Shown here: positions 1 to 8,463 of the stretch, piece after piece
Numbering within the stretch: the stretch's first letter is position 1
How the letters are laid out: every line of letters begins with the position of its first letter
Assembly: GCA_013214355.1 (NCBI GenBank)
Contig: JABSSL010000038.1
Location: forward strand, 1-50,670
Reading direction: 5' to 3'
From: Saprospiraceae bacterium
GTDB lineage: Bacteria > Bacteroidota > Bacteroidia > Chitinophagales > Saprospiraceae
DNA length: 50,670 nt
Position numbers and translations under genes: made by a program
The notes under the pieces: model-generated
The model's database searches: none
What the model was told of the DNA's origin: nothing
Seen by the model: only the letters and a program-made list of their open reading frames with translations

Positions 1-5
1 TTGTC

Positions 6-155
6 TTCCCCGAATTTAGCCTTTTTTGGCTGTTTTCGGGGAATTTTATACCCAAATCTAAAGGCCAACTACTTCGTAGTCAGCCTTGTAAATATTTTCA
101 GGGACGCCCTACTTAGAACAGGAGCGAATAGGGCATGCGTCATATTCGCTCCTGT
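6..155. other. Three consecutive hairpins in non-coding DNA
   Basis: No convincing gene lies in 1-215. Three inverted repeats follow each other. Hairpin 1 pairs 6-14 with 35-43 (TTCCCCGAA/TTCGGGGAA) and 18-21 with 28-31, with a T6 loop. Hairpin 2 pairs 61-65 with 83-87 and 68-72 with 76-80 around a TTC loop. Hairpin 3 is a perfect 13-bp stem, 118-130 with 143-155 (ACAGGAGCGAATA and its complement), with a 12-nt loop. The first could be a terminator for a gene left of the window, as an A/T-rich stretch follows. The third has no T tract. The set may also be a structured RNA or a repeat element; the sequence alone does not decide. Confidence 0.6.
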
Positions 156-215
156 CTGTTCTATCATATCGCTTACCCAATTCATTTACAGTTATCAATT
201 CTCCACTCCACATTA

Positions 216-710
216 TTAGTTTCCAATCACAATCTTCCCCTCAATCTCATCGATCATCCGGATCAATTCCAGATCAGCATTGTAAACGGCATTAAAAGCG
301 AAAACCTGTGCTCGCATGATGTATTGGTAGATTTGCCAATCGGTGGCTGGAGTGAGGATGTGTGGGATATCCTTGTATTGAACCCATCTGAGAATGCCTT
401 CATCACAAGGCGGTGGGGCTTGATAGGGGATGTCTGCGACGTAGATGTTGCATTGCCAGTTATAGGGGGTAGGGGAGCTTTCGATTAAGACACCCGCGTA
501 CTGCAGGCGATCTAGACTTATACCCGTCTCCTCTTTCGCTTCACGAAGGGCTGCCGTGTAGGGATCTTCGTAGGGTTCCAATTTCCCGCCAACGGGAACC
601 ATCTTACCACGGTGTGGTTCTTTGGCGCGTTCTAAAAGTAAAAAAGAAGTTTCGTGCCGGAGCACAATCATAGAGGCAGAGCGTTTTAAGCCGGTGGGCA
701 CTTTTGACAT
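216..710 (-). CDS. NUDIX hydrolase
   Basis: A 164-residue cytosolic NUDIX protein, which hydrolyses a nucleoside diphosphate linked to another group using a divalent metal. The NUDIX box is complete at about residues 42-64: G42, E48, then R56-E57 and E60-E61-x-G63, matching Gx5Ex7REUxEExGU. The segment before it (residues 14-40) forms the usual first strands and ends in VPVGGK. The family includes 8-oxo-dGTP and ADP-ribose hydrolases; the substrate cannot be read from the sequence. It stands alone, convergent with nothing and divergent from the DUF3179 gene at 816. Confidence 0.9.
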   Translation of the reverse strand: MSKVPTGLKRSASMIVLRHETSFLLLERAKEPHRGKMVPVGGKLEPYEDPYTAALREAKEETGISLDRLQYAGVLIESSPTPYNWQCNIYVADIPYQAPPPCDEGILRWVQYKDIPHILTPATDWQIYQYIMRAQVFAFNAVYNADLELIRMIDEIEGKIVIGN

Positions 711-815
711 AAAAATCTATTCTTAAAGGCGAATTTTCAAGCAGTTTGTGTCCGCATAAGAACAGTAAAGAAAGCTAGAATGTTGTAACATGTTGGTAGA
801 ACATTTGCCTCTAAC

Positions 816-1769
816 ATGAAAGCATTGACTACATTTTTCCTGACTGCTGTGATGTGTTTTGCTATTTCTCAAACGATACATTCCCAAGAGTCATCCCCAG
901 AAAGCCTGAAGAATGGTTTTAAACTATCCAATTTATTGATTCCCTTGGAGGAAATCAGGCAAGGTGGACCGCCTCGTGACGGTATTCCTGCCATTGACCG
1001 ACCGCAGTTTATGAACGGCACATTTGCGCAGTTTTTAAAGGATGAAGACTATGTGTTGGGTGTATACCACGGAGGGGTTGCGAAAGCTTACCCTATCAAG
1101 ATTATGGATCGTCATGAGGTAGTGAATGATCGGTTTAAAGGTGAGGCTGTGGTGGTAACTTATTGCCCGTTGTGTGGAAGTGGAATTGCATTTCGGGCCG
1201 TCGTTGATGGGCAGGGCCGCAGTTTTGGTGTATCAGGCTTATTATATAATAGTGATGTGCTACTATATGACCGAGAAACCGAGTCGCTTTGGTCGCAGAT
1301 CGACAATCAGGCGATAGCTGGGCCAGCTTCTGGCAAAAGGCTAGCCATGCTGTCCACCAGCTTCCTAAGTTGGGGACAATGGAAAGCTCAATACCCTAGC
1401 ACCTTGGTCCTGACCACCAACACAGGCTATCGACGTGATTATCATAAAAAGGCCTATCAGGGCTATGAGGAAAGCGCTAGACTTGCTTTTCCGGTAGCAC
1501 ATAAGAGCAAGAAACTCAAAAGGAAAGAAAGGGTACTTGGCATTAGTATAAATGGTGAGTATAAAGCCTATTCGGTTCGATCTTTGGCTCAGTATGGCCA
1601 ATCCTTTCAGGATTCCTTTGCTGGAGAAGTACTTTGGGTAAAATATGACGTGCAGGCCCGTACAGCTACATTTACGAATTCATCCGGCGAGGAGATACCC
1701 AGTATTTCCCTGTACTGGTTTGCCTGGTATGCTTTTCATCCGGATACGGAGATTTTTAATGGGAGGTGA
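816..1769 (+). CDS. DUF3179 family secreted protein
   Basis: A 317-residue protein with an N-terminal signal peptide (hydrophobic residues about 6-22, cleavage near SQTIHSQ). The rest is a DUF3179 domain: GVAKAYPIKIMDRHEVVND, a CPLCGSG motif, FGVSGLLYNSDVLLYDRETESLWSQ, and a C-terminal YWFAWYAFHP. The function of the family is not established; the conserved CPLC pair suggests metal or redox chemistry, which is inference. A paralogue is encoded at 43235-44248 on the other strand, where the first cysteine of this motif is serine. It stands alone, separated by about 100 bp from the divergent NUDIX gene, so the two may share a promoter region. Confidence 0.88.
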   Translation: MKALTTFFLTAVMCFAISQTIHSQESSPESLKNGFKLSNLLIPLEEIRQGGPPRDGIPAIDRPQFMNGTFAQFLKDEDYVLGVYHGGVAKAYPIKIMDRHEVVNDRFKGEAVVVTYCPLCGSGIAFRAVVDGQGRSFGVSGLLYNSDVLLYDRETESLWSQIDNQAIAGPASGKRLAMLSTSFLSWGQWKAQYPSTLVLTTNTGYRRDYHKKAYQGYEESARLAFPVAHKSKKLKRKERVLGISINGEYKAYSVRSLAQYGQSFQDSFAGEVLWVKYDVQARTATFTNSSGEEIPSISLYWFAWYAFHPDTEIFNGR

Positions 1770-1998
1770 AGCATTTTTAATTAAGAATGTGGAATAGAGA
1801 ATTTGGAAGGAAGACTTTGATATTGGCCAATCTAGATTGAGGTAGGGTATTGAAGCAAGAAATTTGGCAAAGTACTCAGGATTGAACGCAGTTCAAGGAA
1901 CCAATAAGCAACCTCCTTTTCTTTTGGGACATGATCATTCTATATATGATACTGTGTGTGATTGGATGTGGCTACTTATCGGCTCCTGCTCTGGTCTC

Positions 1999-2190
1999 TT
2001 ATCCTCTAAATCGCAATACGCGTTGGCTTACGCGGTAGGACACTTTCCCAAAAAGAAAGCTTAGACACAAACCGATAGGTAAACCAATAGTCATACTCTC
2101 GATGATGAAACCGAAATATAGGCCCAGCACTAATCCCAGTATCATCCACATTCCAAAAAGAGATTTTGGATTTGCCAAAAAGTTCATCAT
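1999..2190 (-). CDS. Small two-helix membrane protein
   Basis: A 63-residue hypothetical protein. Two hydrophobic segments (about residues 13-30 and 33-50) are rich in glycine and carry GxxxG-like spacing (LGLVLGLYFGF, GLPIGLCLSFLFG), followed by a basic tail with several arginines, which would be cytoplasmic. Such small glycine-rich two-helix proteins are common in Bacteroidota and are unnamed. The start ATG-ATG pair follows an A-rich stretch typical of the phylum. An overlapping plus-strand frame has no ATG start and poor composition. Moderately sure it is a real gene. Confidence 0.55.
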   Translation of the reverse strand: MMNFLANPKSLFGMWMILGLVLGLYFGFIIESMTIGLPIGLCLSFLFGKVSYRVSQRVLRFRG

Positions 2191-2456
2191 TTTAGCTTGA
2201 TTTAAGTATTATTAAAAAGTTTTTATTGCTTGTTTTTCTCTTTTGAGAAAATCTTGTTTAAAATTTAGTGCAAAAAAAGCACTGCTTTAAAAAATATAAT
2301 TGCAAAATTCTGTAAAAATTAATCATAAAACAAAATAATTATTGGTTTGTTGTTTAGAAAAGCCGAAAATTTAACCATTTTGGGGTGGTTGATGTCAAAA
2401 TGTCTTGGAGTGAGCGACTGGGTACTTAAATTCTCTACTAAAAAGTGCCTAAATAT

Positions 2457-2486
2457 TTGACCCTTTTTGCAAAAACCTTATCTTTG
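2457..2486 (+). promoter_or_regulatory. Bacteroidota-type promoter of the L31 gene
   Basis: TTTG at 2457-2460 and TATCTTTG at 2479-2486, 18 bp apart, match the Bacteroidota housekeeping consensus TTTG-N(17-23)-TAnnTTTG. Transcription should begin about 2490-2493, giving a leader of about 15-20 nt before the ATG at 2508. Confidence 0.75.
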
Positions 2487-2507
2487 CGGTCTTGAAAAAA
2501 AAATATT

Positions 2508-2792
2508 ATGAAAAAAGATACGCATCCTGGCAATTATAGATTTGTGGTATTTAAGGACTTTTCGTCTGATGACGCATTCCTTACTCGTTCTTGTGCACCT
2601 AGCAGGGATACCATTGTATGGGAAGATGGCAAGGAGTACCCTTTGGTAAAGCTAGAGATCTCTAGCTACTCTCATCCTTTCTATACTGGTAAAATGAAGT
2701 TTGTTGATACTGCAGGACGTATTGACAAGTTCAATAAGAAATTTGCCAAATTCAGTAAATTCTCTAAGCCTGAGGCTGATTCTGAATCATAG
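2508..2792 (+). CDS. rpmE2: 50S ribosomal protein L31, type B
   Basis: A 94-residue type B L31. Recognised from [35 protein letters not shown] and the conserved [11 protein letters not shown] segment, followed by the basic [10 protein letters not shown] tail. Type B proteins lack the CxxC zinc pairs of the classical form; only one cysteine is present here, so it is the zinc-independent variant. It is monocistronic: a strong promoter lies just upstream (2457-2486) and a strong terminator just downstream (2824-2862). Confidence 0.96.
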   Translation: MKKDTHPGNYRFVVFKDFSSDDAFLTRSCAPSRDTIVWEDGKEYPLVKLEISSYSHPFYTGKMKFVDTAGRIDKFNKKFAKFSKFSKPEADSES

Positions 2793-2800
2793 ACTGAGAA

Positions 2801-2862
2801 AAACTTTTACACAAAAGTTTGAAAAGTCCCCTTCGGCTGGATCCGAACGGGACTTTTTTGCG
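2801..2862 (+). terminator. Double hairpin terminator after L31
   Basis: A small perfect hairpin, AAACTTTT/AAAAGTTT (2801-2808 with 2813-2820), is followed by a nested one: AAGTCCC pairs with GGGACTT, and inside it TTCGG pairs with CCGAA around CTGGAT (2824-2857). A run of T residues follows. This is a textbook intrinsic terminator for the ribosomal protein gene. Confidence 0.88.
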
Positions 2863-2912
2863 TACAACACTTGTATTGATACGCTCCAAATACCCTATTG
2901 ATCCCCATAATT

Positions 2913-4112
2913 ATGGCCCATCTTATTCTTTTCGATAACGAAACTCGTGACAATTTCCTCCCCCTAGCCTACACCAGGCCTGTTTGCGAATTGAGAGTCG
3001 GAATTCTGACTATTCGAGAAAAGTGGGAGCGAATTCTTGGTGGAGAGATAGCTTACATCACCCAAGACTACCTTGCTGGCAAGTATCCCATCGACTATGG
3101 CGATGAAAATATCTTGATTAATGGCAGCGTACTACCCTCTCCGCAGTTGGTGAAACTGATCCGGCAAATGGATTTTAATGAGGCCTTCTTGCGCGGAGAA
3201 GAGTTGATAGCCGCCAAGTTGAACGGTGAACAGTTGGAGCAGTTGATCCACGATGAAGACTTCGGCGAATTGAAGGGCTTTGATTTAGCAGATACGGAGT
3301 ATTTGAAACTTGATCACGTTTGGGATCTCTTCAAAATTAATGATGCAGCACTTCGTCAAGATTTTGAATTGGTTACAAAAGGCCGGACATCAGCGCCCTT
3401 GAGTGATACCAATCAGGTTCTAGGTAAAGAAAATATCTTCTTGGAGCAGGGAGCAACGGTGGAATTTGCCACCATTAACGCTCAAACGGGTCCGGTCTAC
3501 ATTGGTAAAGATGCTACCATTATGGAAGGGGTGTTGATCAGAGGTCCTCTGGCCGTCGGAGAGGGATCCACCCTAAAGATGGGCGCAAAAGTGTATGGCG
3601 CTACGACGCTAGGACCATATTGCAAAATCGGAGGCGAGGTTAAGAATGCCATTATGCAAGGGTACAGTAGCAAGTCGCACGAAGGATATTTGGGCGATGC
3701 TGCCATTGGGGAATGGTGTAATCTTGGAGCCGATACCAATAATTCCAACCTGAAGAATAATTATGAAGGGGTGAAAATGTGGGACTACGGATCGAATTTC
3801 TTTGCTAAGACAGGAATGCAGTTCTGTGGTTTGGTAATGGGCGATCATTCTAAGACCGGGATAAATACCATGTTTAATACCGGTACGGTAGTGGGGATTT
3901 CCTCCAATGTATTTGGGAGCGAATTTCCTAGAAACTTTATTCCTTCCTTCTCTTGGGGTGGGCAAAAGGGCTTTCAAACTTATCGAAACGATAAGGCCTT
4001 TGAAACCATGGAGAGAGTAATGGCTCGCCGCAATCATGACTTTACGGTGGAAGATCGAATCATCATGCTTCGTATTTTCGAAGACACGGCCAAATACCGA
4101 AACTGGGAATAG
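2913..4112 (+). CDS. GlmU-like sugar-phosphate nucleotidyltransferase/acetyltransferase
   Basis: About 399 residues. The start MAHLILFDNETRDNFLPLAYTRPVCELRVG is typical of the Bacteroidota group of GlmU-like proteins; I chose the ATG at 2913 over a TTG at 2898 that adds MIPII. The N-terminal half is a nucleotidyltransferase-like Rossmann domain and the C-terminal half (about 190-350) is a left-handed beta helix with hexapeptide repeats (IGKDATIMEGVLIRGPLAVGEGS). The family is predicted to make UDP-N-acetylglucosamine for peptidoglycan and lipid A, replacing classical GlmU. The gene ends 10 bp before the methyltransferase start, so the two are probably co-transcribed. Confidence 0.85.
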   Translation: MAHLILFDNETRDNFLPLAYTRPVCELRVGILTIREKWERILGGEIAYITQDYLAGKYPIDYGDENILINGSVLPSPQLVKLIRQMDFNEAFLRGEELIAAKLNGEQLEQLIHDEDFGELKGFDLADTEYLKLDHVWDLFKINDAALRQDFELVTKGRTSAPLSDTNQVLGKENIFLEQGATVEFATINAQTGPVYIGKDATIMEGVLIRGPLAVGEGSTLKMGAKVYGATTLGPYCKIGGEVKNAIMQGYSSKSHEGYLGDAAIGEWCNLGADTNNSNLKNNYEGVKMWDYGSNFFAKTGMQFCGLVMGDHSKTGINTMFNTGTVVGISSNVFGSEFPRNFIPSFSWGGQKGFQTYRNDKAFETMERVMARRNHDFTVEDRIIMLRIFEDTAKYRNWE

Positions 4113-4122
4113 ACACCATTCC

Positions 4123-4836
4123 ATGGAAAGCAAGGAACCCCTCTGGAAGAACTATTTGAGTTATCTATTTGAATGGCATATCGAAAGCCGTTCCAGCGAA
4201 TACAATCCTCACCTATACGTAAGCTTGAAGAAAGGACGCTATCAGCTAAGTACAGCTCATGCCGTCTACTCCTTTGCGGATCTTTACTCTAATTTTGGTG
4301 ATACCTTCCAATTGCTAGATTGGGAAGCACATAATATCCAACGGGTTTTGGTATTGGGCTTGGGACTAGGAAGCATCCCTTTACTACTGGAAAAGCACCT
4401 GGGTAAAGATTTTCAGTGTACAGCGATTGAGATTGATGAAGCCGTCATCGGCTTAGCCTCTAAGTATGGCCTTCCAAGTGTTACTGCTCCCATTGAAGTT
4501 ATTTGTGCCGATGCCAAAGCCTATTTAGCGCAAGCCTCACAGCAATTCGATTTGATTTGTATGGATGTCTTTTTGGATGATACGGTACCGCTCTATTTTG
4601 AAGGGCAGCACTTCCTAGAAGACCTTCGAGATCATCTAACTCCTCAAGGTATTCTATTGTATAATCGACTGGCAGCCAGTAAGGCGGATACAGATGCTAC
4701 AGCTAGCTTCTTTAAAAACCAATTCTTGAAGGTATTCCCAGGGGGCGAATATCTACCTCTTTCTGGTAACTGGATGTTGGTAAATAAGGAAGGTGTTTTC
4801 AAACAACAAAAGGCCGGGAAAACCACCAAACGGTAA
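4123..4836 (+). CDS. SAM-dependent methyltransferase, spermidine-synthase-like fold
   Basis: About 237 residues from the ATG at 4123, 10 bp after the preceding stop; a longer frame beginning at 4036 would overlap that gene and has no family support. The core has a glycine-rich SAM-binding loop, VLVLGLGLGSIPLLL, followed by an acidic residue at the end of strand 2 (CTAIEIDEAVIGLA) and DAKAYL...FDLICMDVFLDD. This arrangement is that of spermidine synthase-like proteins (the PABP/SpeE fold), but the polyamine-site residues cannot be confirmed, so it may be a methyltransferase of unknown substrate. Confidence 0.75.
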   Translation: MESKEPLWKNYLSYLFEWHIESRSSEYNPHLYVSLKKGRYQLSTAHAVYSFADLYSNFGDTFQLLDWEAHNIQRVLVLGLGLGSIPLLLEKHLGKDFQCTAIEIDEAVIGLASKYGLPSVTAPIEVICADAKAYLAQASQQFDLICMDVFLDDTVPLYFEGQHFLEDLRDHLTPQGILLYNRLAASKADTDATASFFKNQFLKVFPGGEYLPLSGNWMLVNKEGVFKQQKAGKTTKR

Positions 4837-5184
4837 GAAAATTCGTGGCTTTTATGAATCAAAAATAGCTTTGCAGTAGTATAGTACTGTAGGTATGTTT
4901 AAAATTCACTTGTTGAGTTGAAAATATTCCCTCTGACTGACACACACCCGATTAAGCTTTCGAATGGTTCTTCCACTATTCCACACCTTTTCTGTTGTAT
5001 GGCAGTACAGAAATTATTTTCTCTCCCCGTGGAATGTCAACTTAAGCCTACTAATAATACAGCCTTAAAGAAAATTTAGCGCTCCTCTATAGCGAGGTCA
5101 CATTCCAAAACACGATTTAACTTTATTCACCCCCCTTAGGGACATTGGGCTAGTGCCCTCTGTCAGCCTAGAAAACTAATTGAT
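4837..5184. other. Intergenic, no gene
   Basis: 348 bp without a credible reading frame. No clear terminator or TAnnTTTG box is visible. It contains the upstream region of the receiver gene at 5185. Confidence 0.5.
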
Positions 5185-5583
5185 ATGATTCCAGCAAAAA
5201 AAATCATCATTGCTGAAGATAATCGTGCTGATGTGGAGTTGTTTAGGTTTTGTATGGATGAATCTCCTGTAGCTGCTAATATCGTCCATATGCCAGATGG
5301 CAAAGCGCTAATCGATTATGTTGAGACAACACCTTTGAATGATACTTTCTTTATCCTCCTGGATATGCATCTTCCCGGTATGGATGGCTTTGAAATTCTA
5401 GATCATCTAAAAGATAAAGGGTTTCTAAACGGCATTCCTGTATTGACCATTTCTAGCCTGCCTGGTCAAAGTTTCCTATCTGATTGCTTGGCCCATGGAG
5501 CCACTGAACATTACCTCAAACCTACCGCCTTAGATCAGTACGAAGAAATGGTAATGAACATGTTACAGCGTTGGTGTAATTGA
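5185..5583 (+). CDS. Single-domain response regulator (receiver only)
   Basis: A 132-residue receiver domain with no output domain. The acidic pair is in IIIAEDN, the phospho-acceptor Asp in FILLDMHLPGMDGFE, the conserved Ser/Thr in LTISSL, and the Lys in HYLKP. All phosphorylation residues are therefore present. Such receivers act by protein-protein contact or as shuttle in a phosphorelay, and the family resembles the Rcp1-like receivers. No kinase gene is adjacent; the nearest kinase-like gene is at 16441, and any link is speculative. Confidence 0.88.
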   Translation: MIPAKKIIIAEDNRADVELFRFCMDESPVAANIVHMPDGKALIDYVETTPLNDTFFILLDMHLPGMDGFEILDHLKDKGFLNGIPVLTISSLPGQSFLSDCLAHGATEHYLKPTALDQYEEMVMNMLQRWCN

Positions 5584-5645
5584 TACCTATTCTTGTGATT
5601 ATCAGACAAAAACAGTAACTTAGAGAGAATAAAGCTCTCTGTGTT

Positions 5646-6005
5646 ATGCGTAGTAAATGCCTGGAGTGCGGTGCTGAATTTACCGGCCGTGCAGATAAGA
5701 AATTTTGTTCTCCCCAATGTCGAAGCAGTTATAATAATAGGCTGAATAGTGATGCGACTAATTTTGTACGCAACATCAACAATATCTTACGGAAGAACCG
5801 TAGAATCTTGGCGGAATTGAATCCTAAAGGCAAATCGAAAGTACATCGCGATCAACTATTGGAGCGAGGCTTTAAGTTTAGCTACTTCACCAATCAATAC
5901 TTAACAAAATCTGGGAACCAATACCACTTCTGCTACGAACAGGGTTATCTCGCCTTAGAAGATGACTATTATGCTTTAGTGGTTCGCCAGGTCTACGTAG
6001 AATAG
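5646..6005 (+). CDS. Small zinc-ribbon protein
   Basis: A 119-residue protein. The N-terminus has CLECG...KFCSPQCRSSYNNR, that is CxxC and CxxxC pairs around residues 5-26, a treble-clef/zinc-ribbon type motif. It is followed by a basic helical region (RNINNILRKNRRILAEL) and a C-terminal part ending QGYLALEDDYYALVVRQ. Proteins of this form are common in Bacteroidota and have no established role; binding of nucleic acid is a plausible inference from the zinc motif plus basic helix. It starts about 60 bp after the receiver gene, in the same direction. Confidence 0.8.
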   Translation: MRSKCLECGAEFTGRADKKFCSPQCRSSYNNRLNSDATNFVRNINNILRKNRRILAELNPKGKSKVHRDQLLERGFKFSYFTNQYLTKSGNQYHFCYEQGYLALEDDYYALVVRQVYVE

Positions 6006-6025
6006 ACTCACTTTCTATCCCATCT

Positions 6026-6460
6026 TTATTGTTTCAATGGATTTAGGCCGGCATAGTAGATGAGTCGCCACTCGTCCCCACTGTTGGCAAACCGGCGAAG
6101 CATACCGTATTGGCCAGATTCATGTAGGATTTCCTCTATAATGATAGGACCGAGTTGCGAGAAGGAGGACGAAAAACCCGTGCCATCTTTTTGAATCGGA
6201 CGATGCATAATCCAATTCTCGGCCTCCCATCTGAAGTCAGTAAGCGCCCGATTATCTTTCAAGGCATTATCCGGAATACCTTCCAAAGGGAAGTTAATAT
6301 GTTCCATTTGGTACAATGAGTCTTGCAAGAACCGCTCATAAAAAGTGACGAAGTCCTCCGGTAAAGTGTCTCCCAGTGCCTCCGAGGCCGCTTCTTTTTG
6401 TTTACAAGAAAGGAGCGTGAGTGTGATTGAAAATAAAACTAGAACAGGAATAGTACGCAT
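6026..6460 (-). CDS. DUF4348-like lipoprotein
   Basis: A 144-residue lipoprotein. The signal peptide ends in TLLSCKQ, a lipobox with Cys at about residue 19, so it should be anchored in a membrane facing the periplasm or surface. The mature part, with FVTFYERFLQDSLYQMEHINFPLEG, resembles DUF4348 proteins of Bacteroidota, whose function is unknown. It is convergent with the zinc-ribbon gene at 5646 (20 bp between stops). Confidence 0.75.
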   Translation of the reverse strand: MRTIPVLVLFSITLTLLSCKQKEAASEALGDTLPEDFVTFYERFLQDSLYQMEHINFPLEGIPDNALKDNRALTDFRWEAENWIMHRPIQKDGTGFSSSFSQLGPIIIEEILHESGQYGMLRRFANSGDEWRLIYYAGLNPLKQ

Positions 6461-6559
6461 ATCTGACTTAGAAGTGGGTTAGTTGAAAAATTATATACTT
6501 GTAGGGAAACATGTTCTTAACTCTGAATGCGGGAAAAGTTACAACTTCCGAGCAGAAAA

Positions 6560-7246
6560 TTACTGTAGGCAACGCAATACGGCCTCCACTAGGCTATCTT
6601 CGCTGGGTTCGACTGCTTGTTCATTCACCTTTTGTCCCATGTGCTCCAAGGCTAGGCGAGTGGTCTGGCCAATGGCTACGAGCTTTTGTTTTTCCGTCCT
6701 GGTGTATCGTCCAAAATAGGCCTGGGCATTCATCGGGCTAGTGAAAGTCAATACATCAGCAGGTAGCAAGTCAAATTCTTCTTTTGCGATATTTAGGTAT
6801 ACTACCAGCGCTTCGGCCTGGATGCTGTTACCCGCTAGTTTCTCAATGGACTTCTTAGAGTGAAGGGCTTGTGGAAAGAGTACCTTTTTACCCTCCGCTT
6901 CTTGCAGAAATTGCTGGCAGGTTTCGCCCGGATTTCCAGTGCCAACGAAATGAACTTCTATACCTTTTTGCCTTAACCACCGAGCTGTTCCTTTGCCTAT
7001 CGTAGCGATCTTGGAATCCTTGGGCCATGCAAGTTCGGATTGTTGTAAACCTTCCAGGAAATATGTAGCCGCCTTAGCACTATAAAAGAAGATCCATTCT
7101 GTAGTTGGAAAGAAGGAAAAAGGTTGTCCATGGAATGCCACCAGTGATGTACCTTCCACGGTACAATTATGGCTTAGTAAGCGTTTTCGAAATACACTTT
7201 CTGAGGATAGCTCTCTGCTGATGAATATGTGCTTATTCTTCTTCAT
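6560..7246 (-). CDS. hemD: Uroporphyrinogen-III synthase
   Basis: About 228 residues from MKKNKHIFISREL (start 7246); a longer frame to 7291 runs into the upstream gene. HemD closes and isomerises hydroxymethylbilane to uroporphyrinogen III in heme synthesis. HemD sequences are poorly conserved, but the pattern is right: an N-terminal WIFFYSAKAATYFLEGL, ATIGKGTARWLRQKG, then DVLTFTSPMNAQAYFGRY and AIGQTTRLALEHMG in the second lobe. The start overlaps the end of the NYN gene by 14 bp, so the two are translationally coupled. hemC lies upstream at 8464 in the same direction, with the NYN gene and a 319-bp gap between. Confidence 0.83.
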   Translation of the reverse strand: MKKNKHIFISRELSSESVFRKRLLSHNCTVEGTSLVAFHGQPFSFFPTTEWIFFYSAKAATYFLEGLQQSELAWPKDSKIATIGKGTARWLRQKGIEVHFVGTGNPGETCQQFLQEAEGKKVLFPQALHSKKSIEKLAGNSIQAEALVVYLNIAKEEFDLLPADVLTFTSPMNAQAYFGRYTRTEKQKLVAIGQTTRLALEHMGQKVNEQAVEPSEDSLVEAVLRCLQ

Positions 7247-8144
7247 CCCACCATAACAAACGCACCGTCTGGGCCACTTGTTGGCCCTCATCGTTTAAAC
7301 CAATGGTAAATTCTACTTCATCACCCACTTGTAGCTCATTGAAGTCGCCATCTAGAATACTGGTATAGTGAAAAAATAAATTGTTAGGAGGGAAACTGAT
7401 GAAACCATAGCCGTTTTTTAGGCTATGTACGGTACTGACTTGTACTTCAGCAGCTGGCGTAGCACTCTTTTTTTCTGGTGCTGCATTCCGACTTTCACCT
7501 TGGACAAATAAACCATCTACCAAGGGATCTTTCCGACCACTTGTACCATCAATGATTTCATGCATAGCGATAGGGTAGGTGACGGCCTCTATTAGATCTT
7601 GGGAAGTTCTTGTGATCATTTGCTTCCCTGTGTCGGTAGTATATTCAAAATCCCAACTAATCACCATGACACGAGTCCCTAGAGTATTAACCTTACGTAC
7701 CAAAGGAACATAGTTCCCATCAGAGGTGATCAAAACCAAGACATCAAATCGCTTGTAGAACGTTTGTTCAAATACTTCCAAGGCCAGCCAAACGTCAATG
7801 CCTTTTTCTTCCCGCCGACCATTAAAGACACGCAAGGGGAGATAATGTGTGGTCACACCTGCTGACATGAGCACATCATCAAACACTCTATCCCAATACA
7901 AGGTATACCCCCTTTGACTAGCTTCGTGAGCACTAAGCCTACCTCGAAAGTAGTGGGCATCTACAATTTGACACAGTCGCACATCCGTGTTTTCCTGCAG
8001 GGCTACTTGGTGTCGAATGAAGTCGTGAAGTCCCGTAATACTTAGCCTTCTCTTTTTGGGATGGTCATAATTGTAGTAATTGCTAACGTGTAAAAAGTAG
8101 TTACCATCATAAAATACGGCTATCCTAGTCATCTTTTGTTGCAT
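7233..8144 (-). CDS. NYN-domain ribonuclease-like protein with C-terminal cold-shock domain
   Basis: A 303-residue protein (possible alternative start at Met5, 8132). Residues about 6-190 are a NYN/LabA-type PIN-like nuclease domain: AVFYDGNYF with the first acidic residue, GIDVWLALEVFE and VLITSDGNYVPLVRKV with further catalytic acids. After a linker, residues about 235-300 form a cold-shock-like OB domain with YGFISFPPNNLFFHYTSI, matching the RNP motifs that bind RNA. The fusion suggests an RNA-binding endoribonuclease. It sits between hemC and hemD, whose pathway has no obvious relation to it. Confidence 0.82.
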   Translation of the reverse strand: MQQKMTRIAVFYDGNYFLHVSNYYNYDHPKKRRLSITGLHDFIRHQVALQENTDVRLCQIVDAHYFRGRLSAHEASQRGYTLYWDRVFDDVLMSAGVTTHYLPLRVFNGRREEKGIDVWLALEVFEQTFYKRFDVLVLITSDGNYVPLVRKVNTLGTRVMVISWDFEYTTDTGKQMITRTSQDLIEAVTYPIAMHEIIDGTSGRKDPLVDGLFVQGESRNAAPEKKSATPAAEVQVSTVHSLKNGYGFISFPPNNLFFHYTSILDGDFNELQVGDEVEFTIGLNDEGQQVAQTVRLLWWDEEE

Positions 8145-8463
8145 AGTACTATACCTAAGTTAAATACTGGGGCTTAGAGGAAGGCTTATCTACAGCTGGC
8201 CGGATAAGGCTTCCTAGCCTATTTTCTTATTCTAATTGCTATTAGTTATCCAATTTGACTGACTATCAAACGATGCAGATAGGGATGAATTAAGCCATTT
8301 TACTTTGGGATGGGGTAGGGGAGGTCAGTCCTGTGTCTATTTTCTTGGGTTTTGCTCCGCTCATTAGTCCAATAGTATGTATTTGGGGTAAAGGCAGCTG
8401 GTTCGGTTGCTTATCAGCAGTCCGTCCAGAAACATAGATTGACCTACGGCTTGGAGAGAATTA
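8145..8463. other. Intergenic, no gene
   Basis: 319 bp between hemC and the NYN gene, both on the minus strand. No reading frame, hairpin or promoter box is clear enough to call. It makes a single hemC-NYN-hemD transcript uncertain. Confidence 0.5.

Noticed and set aside
1864-2064. A 66-codon plus-strand frame.
   Set aside because: No ATG start (TTG), no family features, and it overlaps a more plausible membrane protein on the other strand.
3609-4133. A 174-codon minus-strand frame within the GlmU-like gene.
   Set aside because: Shadow of a clear gene on the other strand; no family features.
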